NCBI GenBank assembly: GCA_947449575.1
Contig: CANFRV010000010.1
Location: 46,608 to 110,607 of the forward strand
Direction: 5' to 3'
Source: Flavobacteriales bacterium
GTDB taxonomy: Bacteria > Bacteroidota > Bacteroidia > Flavobacteriales_D > Crocinitomicaceae
DNA length: 64,000 nucleotides
Shown here: positions 1 through 8,948 of the stretch, piece after piece
Layout of the letters: every line of letters begins with the position of its first letter
Position numbering within the stretch: position 1 is the first letter of the stretch
Notes under the pieces: generated by a model
Told to the model about the DNA's origin: nothing
What the model saw: only the letters and a program-made list of their open reading frames with translations
The model's database searches: none
Made by a program: the position numbers and the translations under genes

Positions 1-788
1 TATTCGGAATGAAAACTGACAATACTGCTTCTGTAGATTCTGATAATGGATTTGAAGCAGACTCAGATGATGGAAAATCAAATAGTTTTCCAAGAGCTAT
101 TCCTGTTATTTACAACGCTACGATTTTAGGAAACAGTAAATCGGTTATAACTTCTGATAACTCATCAATCGCTGCAATAAACGCAAAAGAATTAACAGGT
201 GGTGAAATATATAACTCAGTTTTTGCTAACTTCAAAAATGGGTTAAACTTAGTTAAATCTATGGGAACAAGAACAGGTACATCTGAAGCTTATCATAACT
301 GGTCTTCAACACTTGGAAACGGAACTGAAATTTTAAAAGTGAAATGTAATACTTTTGTAGGATGTACAAACCCATTGACAGTTGGGAGTTCAGCTGCTAG
401 TGTTGTTTCTGCTGATAACACTCAATTCACTACAACAGATTTAAATGTGATCGTTGCTGGAAATACATTACCAGGTTTTGATTACTCTTTTGCCGTGAAT
501 AACACAACGAATGTTTTTTCTGCTAAAAATGATCCAGTTCCAAACCCTGCTTTAACAGTAGCTGGTTGTCCAGTTGCACCAGCTGATGGATTCTTTAGAG
601 TTGCTAATTACAGAGGGGCATTTTCTTCAGTTGCTGGTGAAAATTGGTTGTCTGATTGGTCTTACTCTAAAGTATTAGGAGCTACTAAAGGTTTGGTTGC
701 TTGTCCTACAGATTTAGATAAAGATGGTGATACAGATGTAGATGATTTCCAAATCTTTGCACCAGCTTTCGGTACTAACTGTAATTAA
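1..788 (+). CDS. C-terminal part of a surface/secreted protein with a dockerin-like end (5' end outside window)
   Basis: The reading frame is open from base 3 with no stop before the first ATG at 9, so the gene very probably starts upstream and about 260 C-terminal residues are visible. The start of the visible part is Asp-rich, with the look of a calcium-binding linker. The body is Asn/Thr/Ser-rich and resembles the beta-rich surface proteins common in Bacteroidota. The last 25 residues carry DLDKDGDTDVDDF followed by an FGTNC ending. That is a calcium-loop, dockerin-like motif often found at the C-terminus of such proteins. No T9SS type A sorting domain is present. It precedes a cohesin/dockerin-like gene, so a shared surface role is inferred. 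The specific function is unknown. Confidence 0.75.
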   Translation, partial: FGMKTDNTASVDSDNGFEADSDDGKSNSFPRAIPVIYNATILGNSKSVITSDNSSIAAINAKELTGGEIYNSVFANFKNGLNLVKSMGTRTGTSEAYHNWSSTLGNGTEILKVKCNTFVGCTNPLTVGSSAASVVSADNTQFTTTDLNVIVAGNTLPGFDYSFAVNNTTNVFSAKNDPVPNPALTVAGCPVAPADGFFRVANYRGAFSSVAGENWLSDWSYSKVLGATKGLVACPTDLDKDGDTDVDDFQIFAPAFGTNCN

Positions 789-804
789 TATTTAGTATTC
801 CAAT

Positions 805-916
805 TTTTCTAGACGATTTGTTAACTCAAATTGATTAAATAACGAGTGTAGGGCTTCACGAATAAGCTGCACTTATTAAATAATGTTCATCAACGATTAT
901 CCAATCGTCTAGAAAA
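805..916. repeat. Intergenic inverted-repeat element with 14-bp perfect arms
   Basis: The arms at 805-818 (TTTTCTAGACGATT) and 903-916 are perfect reverse complements. Between them is a second imperfect stem: the segment ending GAGTG near 843-847 pairs with the one starting CACTTATT near 871. An AGTATT hexamer occurs on both sides (794-799 and 916-921) but is not placed symmetrically. The element lies between two surface-protein genes. It is too long for a simple terminator, so it could be a MITE-like remnant or a structured leader/3' RNA. Confidence 0.6.
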
Positions 917-954
917 GTATTGTCTATTATATAAATAAATTAATAAAATAGAAA

Positions 955-3900
955 ATGAAAAAAAATTCAAAAAAACTATTGTTAAGCTTGGGACTTGCCT
1001 TGATTGGTAATTTAGCTCAAGCGCAAGGATTAGAAGGGATAGTAGTTGAAAAATTCTATCAAGCAAATGCTGCCGATGCTTCTAATGCTTCAAGTAATGG
1101 AGCTAGTCCATTATTAAACTCAGGTGCTGTTACATATAGAGTGTATGTAAACATGGCGAGTGGATATAAATTTTCAAATATTTATGGAAATGCTGCTCAC
1201 GCATTACAGGTATCTACAACAACCAATTTTTACAATGATCCAAGTTCAGGATCAACAACTAATCCTTCTTCAATAAGCACAACGAATGTTAGAAAAAACA
1301 CCGCTTTAATCGACTCATGGTTTACAACAGGAGGAGTTGCTACAGGGAAACTGGGAGTTTTGAAATCAGAAGATACAGATGGATCTCCAGGAAATGCGCA
1401 AGGGGTTTTGCAAAACAATCCTGGAGGCGCATATGGTTTGCCAATTAACATTGGAACTACTACAAGTCTTTCTGCTGCAGATGGTATGATCTCAGGAACG
1501 GTTGTTACTCCTAACGTATTAGGTACACTTGACCTTAGTGCTTTAGATGCTTCGACAGGAAATAATTTTATCTCTAACTCTTGTTCGATTGCAGCATTAG
1601 GTGGAGTTGTAGGACCTACAGCTTCAAACATGGTTTTGATCGGTCAGTTCACTACAGACGGTGCTTTTAGTTACCATTTAAACGTGCAAGTTATTAATAT
1701 TGCTACTGGAGTAGCAGAAAATTATGTTTCAAGTGCTCCAACAGGTTCTGAATTAACGAACGCAACATTAAATTTAGTTCCAAATATTCCTCCATCAGTG
1801 AGTATCACATCTCCAGCGAACGCGGCTAGTATTATTACTGGTACTGCTGTGACAATTACAGCTACCTCTGCAGATACAGATGGTACAGTTTCTGGTGTTC
1901 AATTTTTTGTAGATGGTGTTTCTATTGGAACTGATGCGTCAAGTCCATATTCTATGCCCTACACAGCTACAACAGGGACACATTCTTTAACAGCTAAATC
2001 GACTGATAACTCAGGTGATATTACAACTTCAAGTGCTATCTCGATAACAGTTGCTCCTAATCAAGCGCCATCTGTTTCATTGACAGCTGCTACGACAGCA
2101 ATCGTTGGTGATATCGTAGCATTATCTGCTACATCAACAGATGTTGATGGTACAGTTGCTCAAGTTGAATTTTTTGTTGACAATGTTTCTATAGGTGCTG
2201 ATTTAACATCTGCTTACGGTGCAAACTGGACTTCAATAGTAGGAACACATTTGCTTAAAGCAGTTTCTACTGACAATTTAGGTTTAACTGCAACTTCAAA
2301 TGTTGTTAGTATATTAGTTGTGGCAAACACGCCTCCAACGGCTTCACTTACTTCTCCAGTATCTAGTGCTGCGTATGTGGCTCCACAAGTGGTTACTATA
2401 GCAGGAACAGCGACAGATTCTGACGGAACAATCACTCTAGTTGAATTCTTAGTAAATGGTGCTGTTGTTGGTACGGATGTTTCTTCACCATATTCTTATG
2501 CATGGACAAGTACGTATGGAGTAAAAAATTTCGCACTTAGATCTACAGATAATAAAGGTGCGGTAACGACATCTTCTGTACTTACTTTGACAATTGCAGA
2601 TCCGAATGCTTTACCATATGAAGTAGGAACGGTTATTCAAACATGTAACCCTACTACTTTCTGTATTCCTTTAGCTGCTGCGGTTACTGCTCCAGTTGAC
2701 AACGTAAAAGGTTACGATCTAGTTTTAAATTATGATAAAACAAAAGTTACACCAACAGGTAACATCACTATTTTTGACAATTTAATTAGTTCTACTCTTG
2801 TTGAAACAGCAAACAGTATTGATTTAGCTGCGGGAACAATGAACATTTCTGTTTATTTTAAAGGTTCTGCTCCGATCAACTCTGAATTTAATGGTGTAGG
2901 AAATATCATTTGTGTTGAATTCTCTAAAACAATTAACTTTTTACCAGCAGATACAGCGATTATTAGTGTACCATTTTTACAAGAAAGTTATATCACTGGT
3001 GTAACTTCTAAATCAGTATCTTCAGGGAAAGCGATAACACACAAAGATCAAAACTATCCTGGAACGTTAAAATTCTGGTTAGATAACTCTCCAATTCAAT
3101 ACAATTCAGCGTTACCAAATGCTCATTTGAACACAACTGTTCAAGGGGCAGATTTAGCTACTTCTGTATTAAATCCTAATAACGTAAAAGTTTCTCCAAA
3201 TATGACAGGTAACTTTACGTATGACTTGTTAAATGGTTTAGCTCTTAGCATTGCAAGAGATGTTGATAATGCTGTTGCGGTTCAATTACTTGTTAATGGT
3301 GCTGATGCTGCTTTAGGAAAAACGCTTTTAATCAATGGTGCATTTACTCCATCTATCTACCAAGTTTTAGCATTAGATGTTAACCTTGATGGTGTTGTTA
3401 GTGCGGGTGATATCTCTCAAATTAAACAAAGAGCAACAAATAACATTCATGAATACCAACAAGCTTGGAATTATTCTGCTACGGGTGTTTCGAATGGTCA
3501 ATTATCTAAAGACTGGGTATTTGTTGATTCATTGAGAATTCAAAATAATGCTGCTTACCATATTTCAGCAACTTTTCCTTCAAATGACGGTGTAGGTTTC
3601 TCTAAAGCAAAAGTTCCAGTGACTCCTTTCGTTTTGCCAACAACTGTTCTTGATTATTTCAACTGTCCAGTTATTACAGCAGAGACTTTTAGAGGAATCA
3701 TGTTAGGTGATGTGGATGGTAACTATGCTGCATATGTTGCTGATGGAATCTTAAAAAGCCCTATATCTAATAAAGTGATTTTTGATATCTCTCAAGCGGT
3801 AGTGAATGGAAATACAGTGGATGTTCCAGTTTCTATTATTTCTGACGAACCAGTTAATGCGCTTGATTTTGCTTTCCAATTCAATGAAGATAAATTATCT

Positions 3901-4383
3901 TTCAATACGGTAGAAAGTAAATCATCTGATATCGATGGAATGAGTCATTATGATAGTAATGATAAAACGTTAAGATATACTGCTGATAACTTGAATAATT
4001 TTGACTTAAACAAGGAAGTGGTTACGATTCGTTTTAACGTAGTTGATGGTAAAATTTCTGAAGAAGATATCAAATCTACTTTAGGGTTATTAAACGGTAA
4101 AAAAGCAAATGTTGAATTTAGAAATAGTTCTATAAGCACTTCTTCTAATGTAAGCACTTCAGTTTATCCAAATCCAACGACAGGAATTTTAAACGTTGTT
4201 GTTTCTGAAAACTCAATGGTTCAATTGTTTGATATGTCTGGTAAACAAGTTTTAGTACAAACGAATGTTACAGCAAATGAAAAACAAGAAATCAATATTG
4301 ATGGTTTATCAGGAGGTGTTTACATGTTGAAAATTTCAAATGAAAACTTTAATTCTATTGAACGAGTTGTGTTAAATAAGTGA
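955..4383 (+). CDS. T9SS-exported multidomain surface protein (Ig-like, cohesin-like, dockerin-like, type A sorting domain)
   Basis: The 1142-residue protein starts with a signal peptide (about 1-24, ending AQAQ). Residues 25-275 are of unknown fold. Three Ig-like repeats follow at about 279-550, each with a DGTV/DGTI-V.FFV pattern. Next come a cohesin-like segment (about 555-690), a dockerin-like region with two calcium-loop motifs (DVNLDGVVSAGD near 805 and GDVDGN near 917), and a second cohesin-like segment (about 940-1050). The tail from about 1068 (VYPNPTTG, ending RVVLNK) is a typical T9SS type A sorting domain, so export across the outer membrane and surface attachment are expected. 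The second cohesin-like part resembles the N-termini of the next two gene products. Binding partner and ligand are unknown. The cohesin/dockerin calls are by eye and need a profile search. Confidence 0.85.
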   Translation: MKKNSKKLLLSLGLALIGNLAQAQGLEGIVVEKFYQANAADASNASSNGASPLLNSGAVTYRVYVNMASGYKFSNIYGNAAHALQVSTTTNFYNDPSSGSTTNPSSISTTNVRKNTALIDSWFTTGGVATGKLGVLKSEDTDGSPGNAQGVLQNNPGGAYGLPINIGTTTSLSAADGMISGTVVTPNVLGTLDLSALDASTGNNFISNSCSIAALGGVVGPTASNMVLIGQFTTDGAFSYHLNVQVINIATGVAENYVSSAPTGSELTNATLNLVPNIPPSVSITSPANAASIITGTAVTITATSADTDGTVSGVQFFVDGVSIGTDASSPYSMPYTATTGTHSLTAKSTDNSGDITTSSAISITVAPNQAPSVSLTAATTAIVGDIVALSATSTDVDGTVAQVEFFVDNVSIGADLTSAYGANWTSIVGTHLLKAVSTDNLGLTATSNVVSILVVANTPPTASLTSPVSSAAYVAPQVVTIAGTATDSDGTITLVEFLVNGAVVGTDVSSPYSYAWTSTYGVKNFALRSTDNKGAVTTSSVLTLTIADPNALPYEVGTVIQTCNPTTFCIPLAAAVTAPVDNVKGYDLVLNYDKTKVTPTGNITIFDNLISSTLVETANSIDLAAGTMNISVYFKGSAPINSEFNGVGNIICVEFSKTINFLPADTAIISVPFLQESYITGVTSKSVSSGKAITHKDQNYPGTLKFWLDNSPIQYNSALPNAHLNTTVQGADLATSVLNPNNVKVSPNMTGNFTYDLLNGLALSIARDVDNAVAVQLLVNGADAALGKTLLINGAFTPSIYQVLALDVNLDGVVSAGDISQIKQRATNNIHEYQQAWNYSATGVSNGQLSKDWVFVDSLRIQNNAAYHISATFPSNDGVGFSKAKVPVTPFVLPTTVLDYFNCPVITAETFRGIMLGDVDGNYAAYVADGILKSPISNKVIFDISQAVVNGNTVDVPVSIISDEPVNALDFAFQFNEDKLSFNTVESKSSDIDGMSHYDSNDKTLRYTADNLNNFDLNKEVVTIRFNVVDGKISEEDIKSTLGLLNGKKANVEFRNSSISTSSNVSTSVYPNPTTGILNVVVSENSMVQLFDMSGKQVLVQTNVTANEKQEINIDGLSGGVYMLKISNENFNSIERVVLNK

Positions 4384-4408
4384 TTTTTCGCAATTAATTT
4401 AAACAAAG

Positions 4409-4438
4409 AAAAGCCGTAATCGAAAGATTACGGCTTTT
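4409..4438 (+). terminator. Rho-independent terminator
   Basis: A perfect 13-bp stem (AAAAGCCGTAATC paired with its complement) with a GAAA tetraloop is followed by a T run. It starts 25 bases after the stop codon of the upstream surface-protein gene and separates it from the gene at 4473. Confidence 0.95.
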
Positions 4439-4472
4439 TGATATTCAAAAGCTAAACTTAATACGATTCAAA

Positions 4473-5729
4473 ATGAAACTATTTACTCTTTTTATTGGTT
4501 TATTTTTTCTAAACAATCTTTTTGCCAACACCAGCGTATCCGCTAAAATGCCCATGCCACCAGTAGGGAATGATACCATGATTTTTGATTTAAAAAACGC
4601 GACGGTTTCAACTGTAGCGGGAGTAAATTATTTCGATTTACCCATGTCTATTATTACGACTACTTCACACAGTTCATTTGATTTTTGGTTTAAATTTAAT
4701 GAAGCAAAGCTTACCTTTCTTTCAGCTAGCACGACGATTCCTTCGTTGGATCAATTAACATATTTCAGCACTTCTGATCATTTTCTAAGAAATACTACTT
4801 CTGGTCCTTCAACGGCTTATGTTGTTCCTGCAAATGTTACTTTGGTCACGGTGCGGTTTCAATTAGCGACCTATTGCACGGATGTTGACACGTCAGATTT
4901 TAATTCAATCACATCCTTGTTAGATGGAATAATTTGTAACAGTAAATTTACCTCAACTCCGCCAAAATCTGCAATTACTGTTAGTAGTAGTGTAGCCTGC
5001 AAAAATTCAACGATCAATTTTAGTTATCCAAATTCAATCCTTGGTAGAGCAATTTCTTCGTGGTCTTGGAATTTTGGTGACGGTTCTTCTGGCAGTGCGC
5101 TGCAAAACCCAAATCATACGTACACTTCTTTTGGTAATTTTACGGCTCAATTAACGGTTACTACAACAGATGGATGCACCTATTCATTAACAAAACCGAT
5201 GACCATTTTAGAGTCTCCGTCGGTGACTTTTTCATATGCGTACAATGCAAGTTTAGCAACAACTGATTTCACCAATACGTCAACGATATCTTCAGGAACA
5301 ATCGTTTCATATAGCTGGAATTTTGGTGATGGTGGATCGAGCATATTGCAGAACCCAAGCCACCATTTTGTTGTCAATGGAACATATATAGTAACATTAA
5401 CAGCAACCTCTAGTAATGGATGCGTCACCACGTATTCTTCTTCAATTGTATCGAATAATAGTTCTCAAGGCTTAAATAATGTGAAAGGTGAAGATAATTT
5501 AATTAGTATTTATCCAAACCCGGCATCCAACTTTCTTTTTGTCACGGTAAATAAAAATGCAACAATAGAATTATTTGACACAAAAATGAACACGGTGTAT
5601 AGCAGTGAACTTCTACACGAAAAGAAAGAGTTTCAAATTGATGTGGAATCTTTAGCAGATGGAATTTATTTCCTACGAGCAATAAGTGACCAAGGTATTC
5701 ACACTCATAAAATTATTATTAAAAAATAA
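4473..5729 (+). CDS. T9SS-exported protein with cohesin-like module, two PKD domains and type A sorting domain
   Basis: The 418-residue protein has a signal peptide (about 1-20), a cohesin-like module (about 35-165, with NDTMIFDL and SFDFWFKFNEAKLTF) and two PKD domains (about 170-250 and 255-335, each with a SWNFGDG core). The C-terminal type A sorting domain starts at about 345 (IYPNPAS) and ends KIIIKK. The first 165 residues closely match the N-terminus of the next gene product, including SDHFLRNTTSGPS versus DDHFLRNTTSGPS, so the two genes are partial duplicates with different C-terminal sorting types. A surface role is expected. The ligand is unknown. Confidence 0.85.
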   Translation: MKLFTLFIGLFFLNNLFANTSVSAKMPMPPVGNDTMIFDLKNATVSTVAGVNYFDLPMSIITTTSHSSFDFWFKFNEAKLTFLSASTTIPSLDQLTYFSTSDHFLRNTTSGPSTAYVVPANVTLVTVRFQLATYCTDVDTSDFNSITSLLDGIICNSKFTSTPPKSAITVSSSVACKNSTINFSYPNSILGRAISSWSWNFGDGSSGSALQNPNHTYTSFGNFTAQLTVTTTDGCTYSLTKPMTILESPSVTFSYAYNASLATTDFTNTSTISSGTIVSYSWNFGDGGSSILQNPSHHFVVNGTYIVTLTATSSNGCVTTYSSSIVSNNSSQGLNNVKGEDNLISIYPNPASNFLFVTVNKNATIELFDTKMNTVYSSELLHEKKEFQIDVESLADGIYFLRAISDQGIHTHKIIIKK

Positions 5730-5873
5730 GACTTAAGTTGTTATTTCTAATGTAAAAAGTATGTTACTATAAAATAAACTGTTGGTTAACAAGATGTTCT
5801 TATTGGGCATAAAAAGGTGTATTTATTAAAGAAATCATAACATTGAATTTAATATTCCTTTTGATACTAACCC

Positions 5874-5881
5874 TAACTTTG
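5874..5881 (+). promoter_or_regulatory. Candidate -7 box (TAACTTTG) for the PKD protein gene
   Basis: TAACTTTG matches the Bacteroidota -7 consensus TAnnTTTG and lies 54 bases before the ATG at 5936. A TTTG at 5860-5863 is too close to be a normal -33 element, so support rests on the -7 box alone. Confidence 0.45.
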
Positions 5882-5935
5882 TAAATTGTAAAACAGCATT
5901 TTAAGAGGGTATTTAATGTTTTTAAGTAAGTGAAA

Positions 5936-8900
5936 ATGAAAGTAGTAATTTATTTATTTGTGTTTCTTGGAAGTTTTAATTTATTAGCAAATGAATCTTT
6001 CAATGGGAGATCAAAAAAGCTTCCAATACCTCTGCCTCCAGCAGTAAATGACACCATGTTTTTCGATTTAAATAATTCGGTTTTTACCTCTTCATCAGGG
6101 TTCTACTATTTAGACATCCCAATGTATATCAAAGCGGCGATTAACCCAAGTTCGTTCGATTTTTGGTTCAAATTTAACGAATCAAAGATGACCTACAATT
6201 CCACAATTTCTTTGATTTCACCACTCGACACGTACAGTTATTTTAATACAGATGATCATTTTTTAAGAAATACTACTTCTGGACCCTCTATATCTTATCA
6301 AGTGCCAAATAATACAACGTTGTTAATTGTGCGTTTTTTATTAGCAGATGCTTGTACAGCAGTCGACACTTCTGATTTTAATCAAATAACAACCTTATTA
6401 GATGGTTTGGAGTGTAAGCACAAAATATTATTTTCTTCTACTAGTGCAGTAGGAACAACAACTTCTCCTACTACTTATTGTACTAATTCAGGAGTAGATT
6501 TAAGTTTTCCAGCATCCATTTATGGTAAAACCATCACTTCTTGGAATTGGGATTTTGCGAATGGGACTGTTGCCAACATTCAAAATCCTACAGCTGTTTT
6601 TACCGACCCACAAACATATCCGGTGTCCATTAATGTGGCAACAATTGGAGGGTGTAATTATTCATTTATTCAAAACATAACCGTTTTTAATAGACCCTTC
6701 GCTAATTTTTCTTACACAATTGGTTTGTCTGCGGATTCGGTATTTTTCACGAATAATATTCCCATCGGTTCATTGGACACCTTAACGTGGAATTGGAGTT
6801 TCGGAGATGCTGGTGTAAGTACTGTCGAAAACCCTTCTCATCATTATGTTTCCGGGGGTTACTATTCTGCTTCGCTTACTTCAACAACAAATCATGGTTG
6901 CTCAGACACTTTTATAGAGTCAATATATATTGATAAACCAACAGCATCTTTCTCTTCAACGGGGACATGCGCAGGATCCGTAATTTCATTTCTTGATAAT
7001 TCTGTGTATTCAACCGGAACGATAACAGCTTGGCATTGGGATTTTGGAGATGGCACAACAAGTACAGTTCAAAATCCTTCCCATATTTATTCTTTTTCCG
7101 GAAGTTATACGGTGAATTTAATCGTCACAAGTTCTTCAGGTTCTTTTGCTAATATCTCAAACTTACTAGTAATCGCTAGTAAACCATTAGTTCAGTTTTT
7201 GGGAGACGCGCTAACTGGTTGTTCACCTCATTTAGTTAATTTTAGTAATTTATCGGTTGCTCCAGCTGGGTCAGCGTACTTATGGAACTTTGGAGATAAT
7301 TTAACTTCCACCTCGCAAACTCCTTCACATACCTACCTAGAAGGAGGTGTTTTTCCTGTTAAACTTGTGGTAACATCTTTGAATGGTTGCAGCGATTCCT
7401 TAATTAAACCAGGGTATATAAATGTAATAAAGGCGGCAACGGCTAATTTTTCGTCAACAGATGGATGTGCCAATTCGCTAATTAATTTTATCGATAATTC
7501 TACTATCACAACAGGAAGTATTATTTCTTGGAATTGGACTTTTGGAGATGGCGGAATTAGCTCTTCTCAAAATCCGACGCATATTTATTCTACTCCAGGG
7601 AGTTATTTGGTTACTTTAATTGTGACCAATAATTTAGGTTGTGCAGGAACTTTATCAAAGACCACGATTATAAATGAAATTCCTTCCGTTCAATTTACAA
7701 CACCTAATCTTTCAGGTTGTGCACCTCTTTCTGCCAATTTTCAAAATTTATCTACGACCGTTGTTGGCGCTTCTTATCTTTGGAATTTTGGTGATGGCTT
7801 CACAGCAATTACCCAAAATCCAACACACGTTTATTTGAATGATGGCGTTTTTGATGTGTCGTTATTAGTTACTGCGCCAGGTGGATGTAAAGATTCAATG
7901 AGTATGAGTGCTTATATTAATGTATTAAATGGTGTACAAGCAGATTTTTCAGATACGAATCGATGTGTAAATTCTGCGACTAATTTTAGTGATCTTTCAA
8001 CGATTTCTGATGGAACTGTTTCTGCATGGTCATGGGATTTTGGAAATGGAAGTTCTAGCACTAGTCAAAATCCAACTTTTGTGTATGTTACTCCTGGAAC
8101 GTATGTTGTAAGTTTAAACGTTTTAACAAGTCTTGGATGTAGTAATACAATTGTAAAAGATGTAACCATTGATGCTACACCGGTGGTAAATTTTACGGTC
8201 AATGATTCATTAGGATGCGGATCTTTACTTGCTTTATTTACGGATCTTTCTTCTACTCCAATCAATTCAACCTATGCTTGGAGTTTTGGTGATACCGACA
8301 TTTCTTCAGAAAAAAATCCGTCGCATACTTTTTCTACAAACGGTTCATACACGATCAAAGAGGTAGTTACTTCTCCTGAAGGATGTATGGATTCGATCAG
8401 TAAAATAAATTATATTTCAATGCAAACAGCTCCTTCTGCTAGTTTTATTGCTTCAAAAGATTTCGCTCTCATTCCAAGTGCAATAATTGATTTTACGAGT
8501 GAATCTTCTGATTATTCAAGCTTGAATTGGGATTTTGGGGATTCGTATTATTCTAATTTACAGAGCCCTTCTCATACTTTTATTAATACTGGTCAGTATA
8601 ACATATGCTTAACGGCGTATAGTTCATTTGGTTGCGCAGACACCTCTTGTATGGAAGTACAGATATCTGCATCCAATAAAATAGCAGTTCCTTCCGCATT
8701 TTCGCCCAATGGTGACGGGAACAATGATGTATTTTTAATTGAGGGAGGACCCTTTTTAGAGATTGAAATTAAAATTATGAATGAATGGGGAAATCAAATT
8801 TTTGTGAGTTCTTCACAAAATGAAGGATGGAATGGAAAATATAATAACGTGTTGCAGCCCAATGGTGCGTATGAATATATAATTTCTGGAAAAACCTTGG

Positions 8901-8947
8901 ACAGTCAAACCATTAGTAAATACGGAATAGTTAATCTTACTCGATAA
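5936..8947 (+). CDS. Large PKD-repeat surface protein with gliding-type (T9SS type B, CHU_C) C-terminus
   Basis: The protein has 1003 residues from the ATG at 5936. A GTG two codons upstream (5930) is possible, but the ATG fits the signal peptide (about 1-20) better. A cohesin-like module (about 32-165) is followed by nine PKD domains, recognised by W.FGD or close variants. PKD 3-8 alternate between two subtypes, as if a two-domain unit was duplicated. Residues from about 918 (VPSAFSPNGDGNND) form a CHU_C/type B sorting domain, known from SprB-like adhesins. The PorP/SprF-family gene begins 2 bases after the stop. That arrangement is established for type B cargo, whose export needs a SprF-like partner. 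Probably an adhesin or scaffold at the cell surface. Confidence 0.9.
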   Translation: MKVVIYLFVFLGSFNLLANESFNGRSKKLPIPLPPAVNDTMFFDLNNSVFTSSSGFYYLDIPMYIKAAINPSSFDFWFKFNESKMTYNSTISLISPLDTYSYFNTDDHFLRNTTSGPSISYQVPNNTTLLIVRFLLADACTAVDTSDFNQITTLLDGLECKHKILFSSTSAVGTTTSPTTYCTNSGVDLSFPASIYGKTITSWNWDFANGTVANIQNPTAVFTDPQTYPVSINVATIGGCNYSFIQNITVFNRPFANFSYTIGLSADSVFFTNNIPIGSLDTLTWNWSFGDAGVSTVENPSHHYVSGGYYSASLTSTTNHGCSDTFIESIYIDKPTASFSSTGTCAGSVISFLDNSVYSTGTITAWHWDFGDGTTSTVQNPSHIYSFSGSYTVNLIVTSSSGSFANISNLLVIASKPLVQFLGDALTGCSPHLVNFSNLSVAPAGSAYLWNFGDNLTSTSQTPSHTYLEGGVFPVKLVVTSLNGCSDSLIKPGYINVIKAATANFSSTDGCANSLINFIDNSTITTGSIISWNWTFGDGGISSSQNPTHIYSTPGSYLVTLIVTNNLGCAGTLSKTTIINEIPSVQFTTPNLSGCAPLSANFQNLSTTVVGASYLWNFGDGFTAITQNPTHVYLNDGVFDVSLLVTAPGGCKDSMSMSAYINVLNGVQADFSDTNRCVNSATNFSDLSTISDGTVSAWSWDFGNGSSSTSQNPTFVYVTPGTYVVSLNVLTSLGCSNTIVKDVTIDATPVVNFTVNDSLGCGSLLALFTDLSSTPINSTYAWSFGDTDISSEKNPSHTFSTNGSYTIKEVVTSPEGCMDSISKINYISMQTAPSASFIASKDFALIPSAIIDFTSESSDYSSLNWDFGDSYYSNLQSPSHTFINTGQYNICLTAYSSFGCADTSCMEVQISASNKIAVPSAFSPNGDGNNDVFLIEGGPFLEIEIKIMNEWGNQIFVSSSQNEGWNGKYNNVLQPNGAYEYIISGKTLDSQTISKYGIVNLTR

Positions 8948-8948
8948 A

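Noticed and set aside
1230..1631. Minus-strand frame of 133 codons in the first large surface-protein gene
   Set aside because: The plus-strand frame is a clear domain protein; the reverse frame has no motif or start signal.
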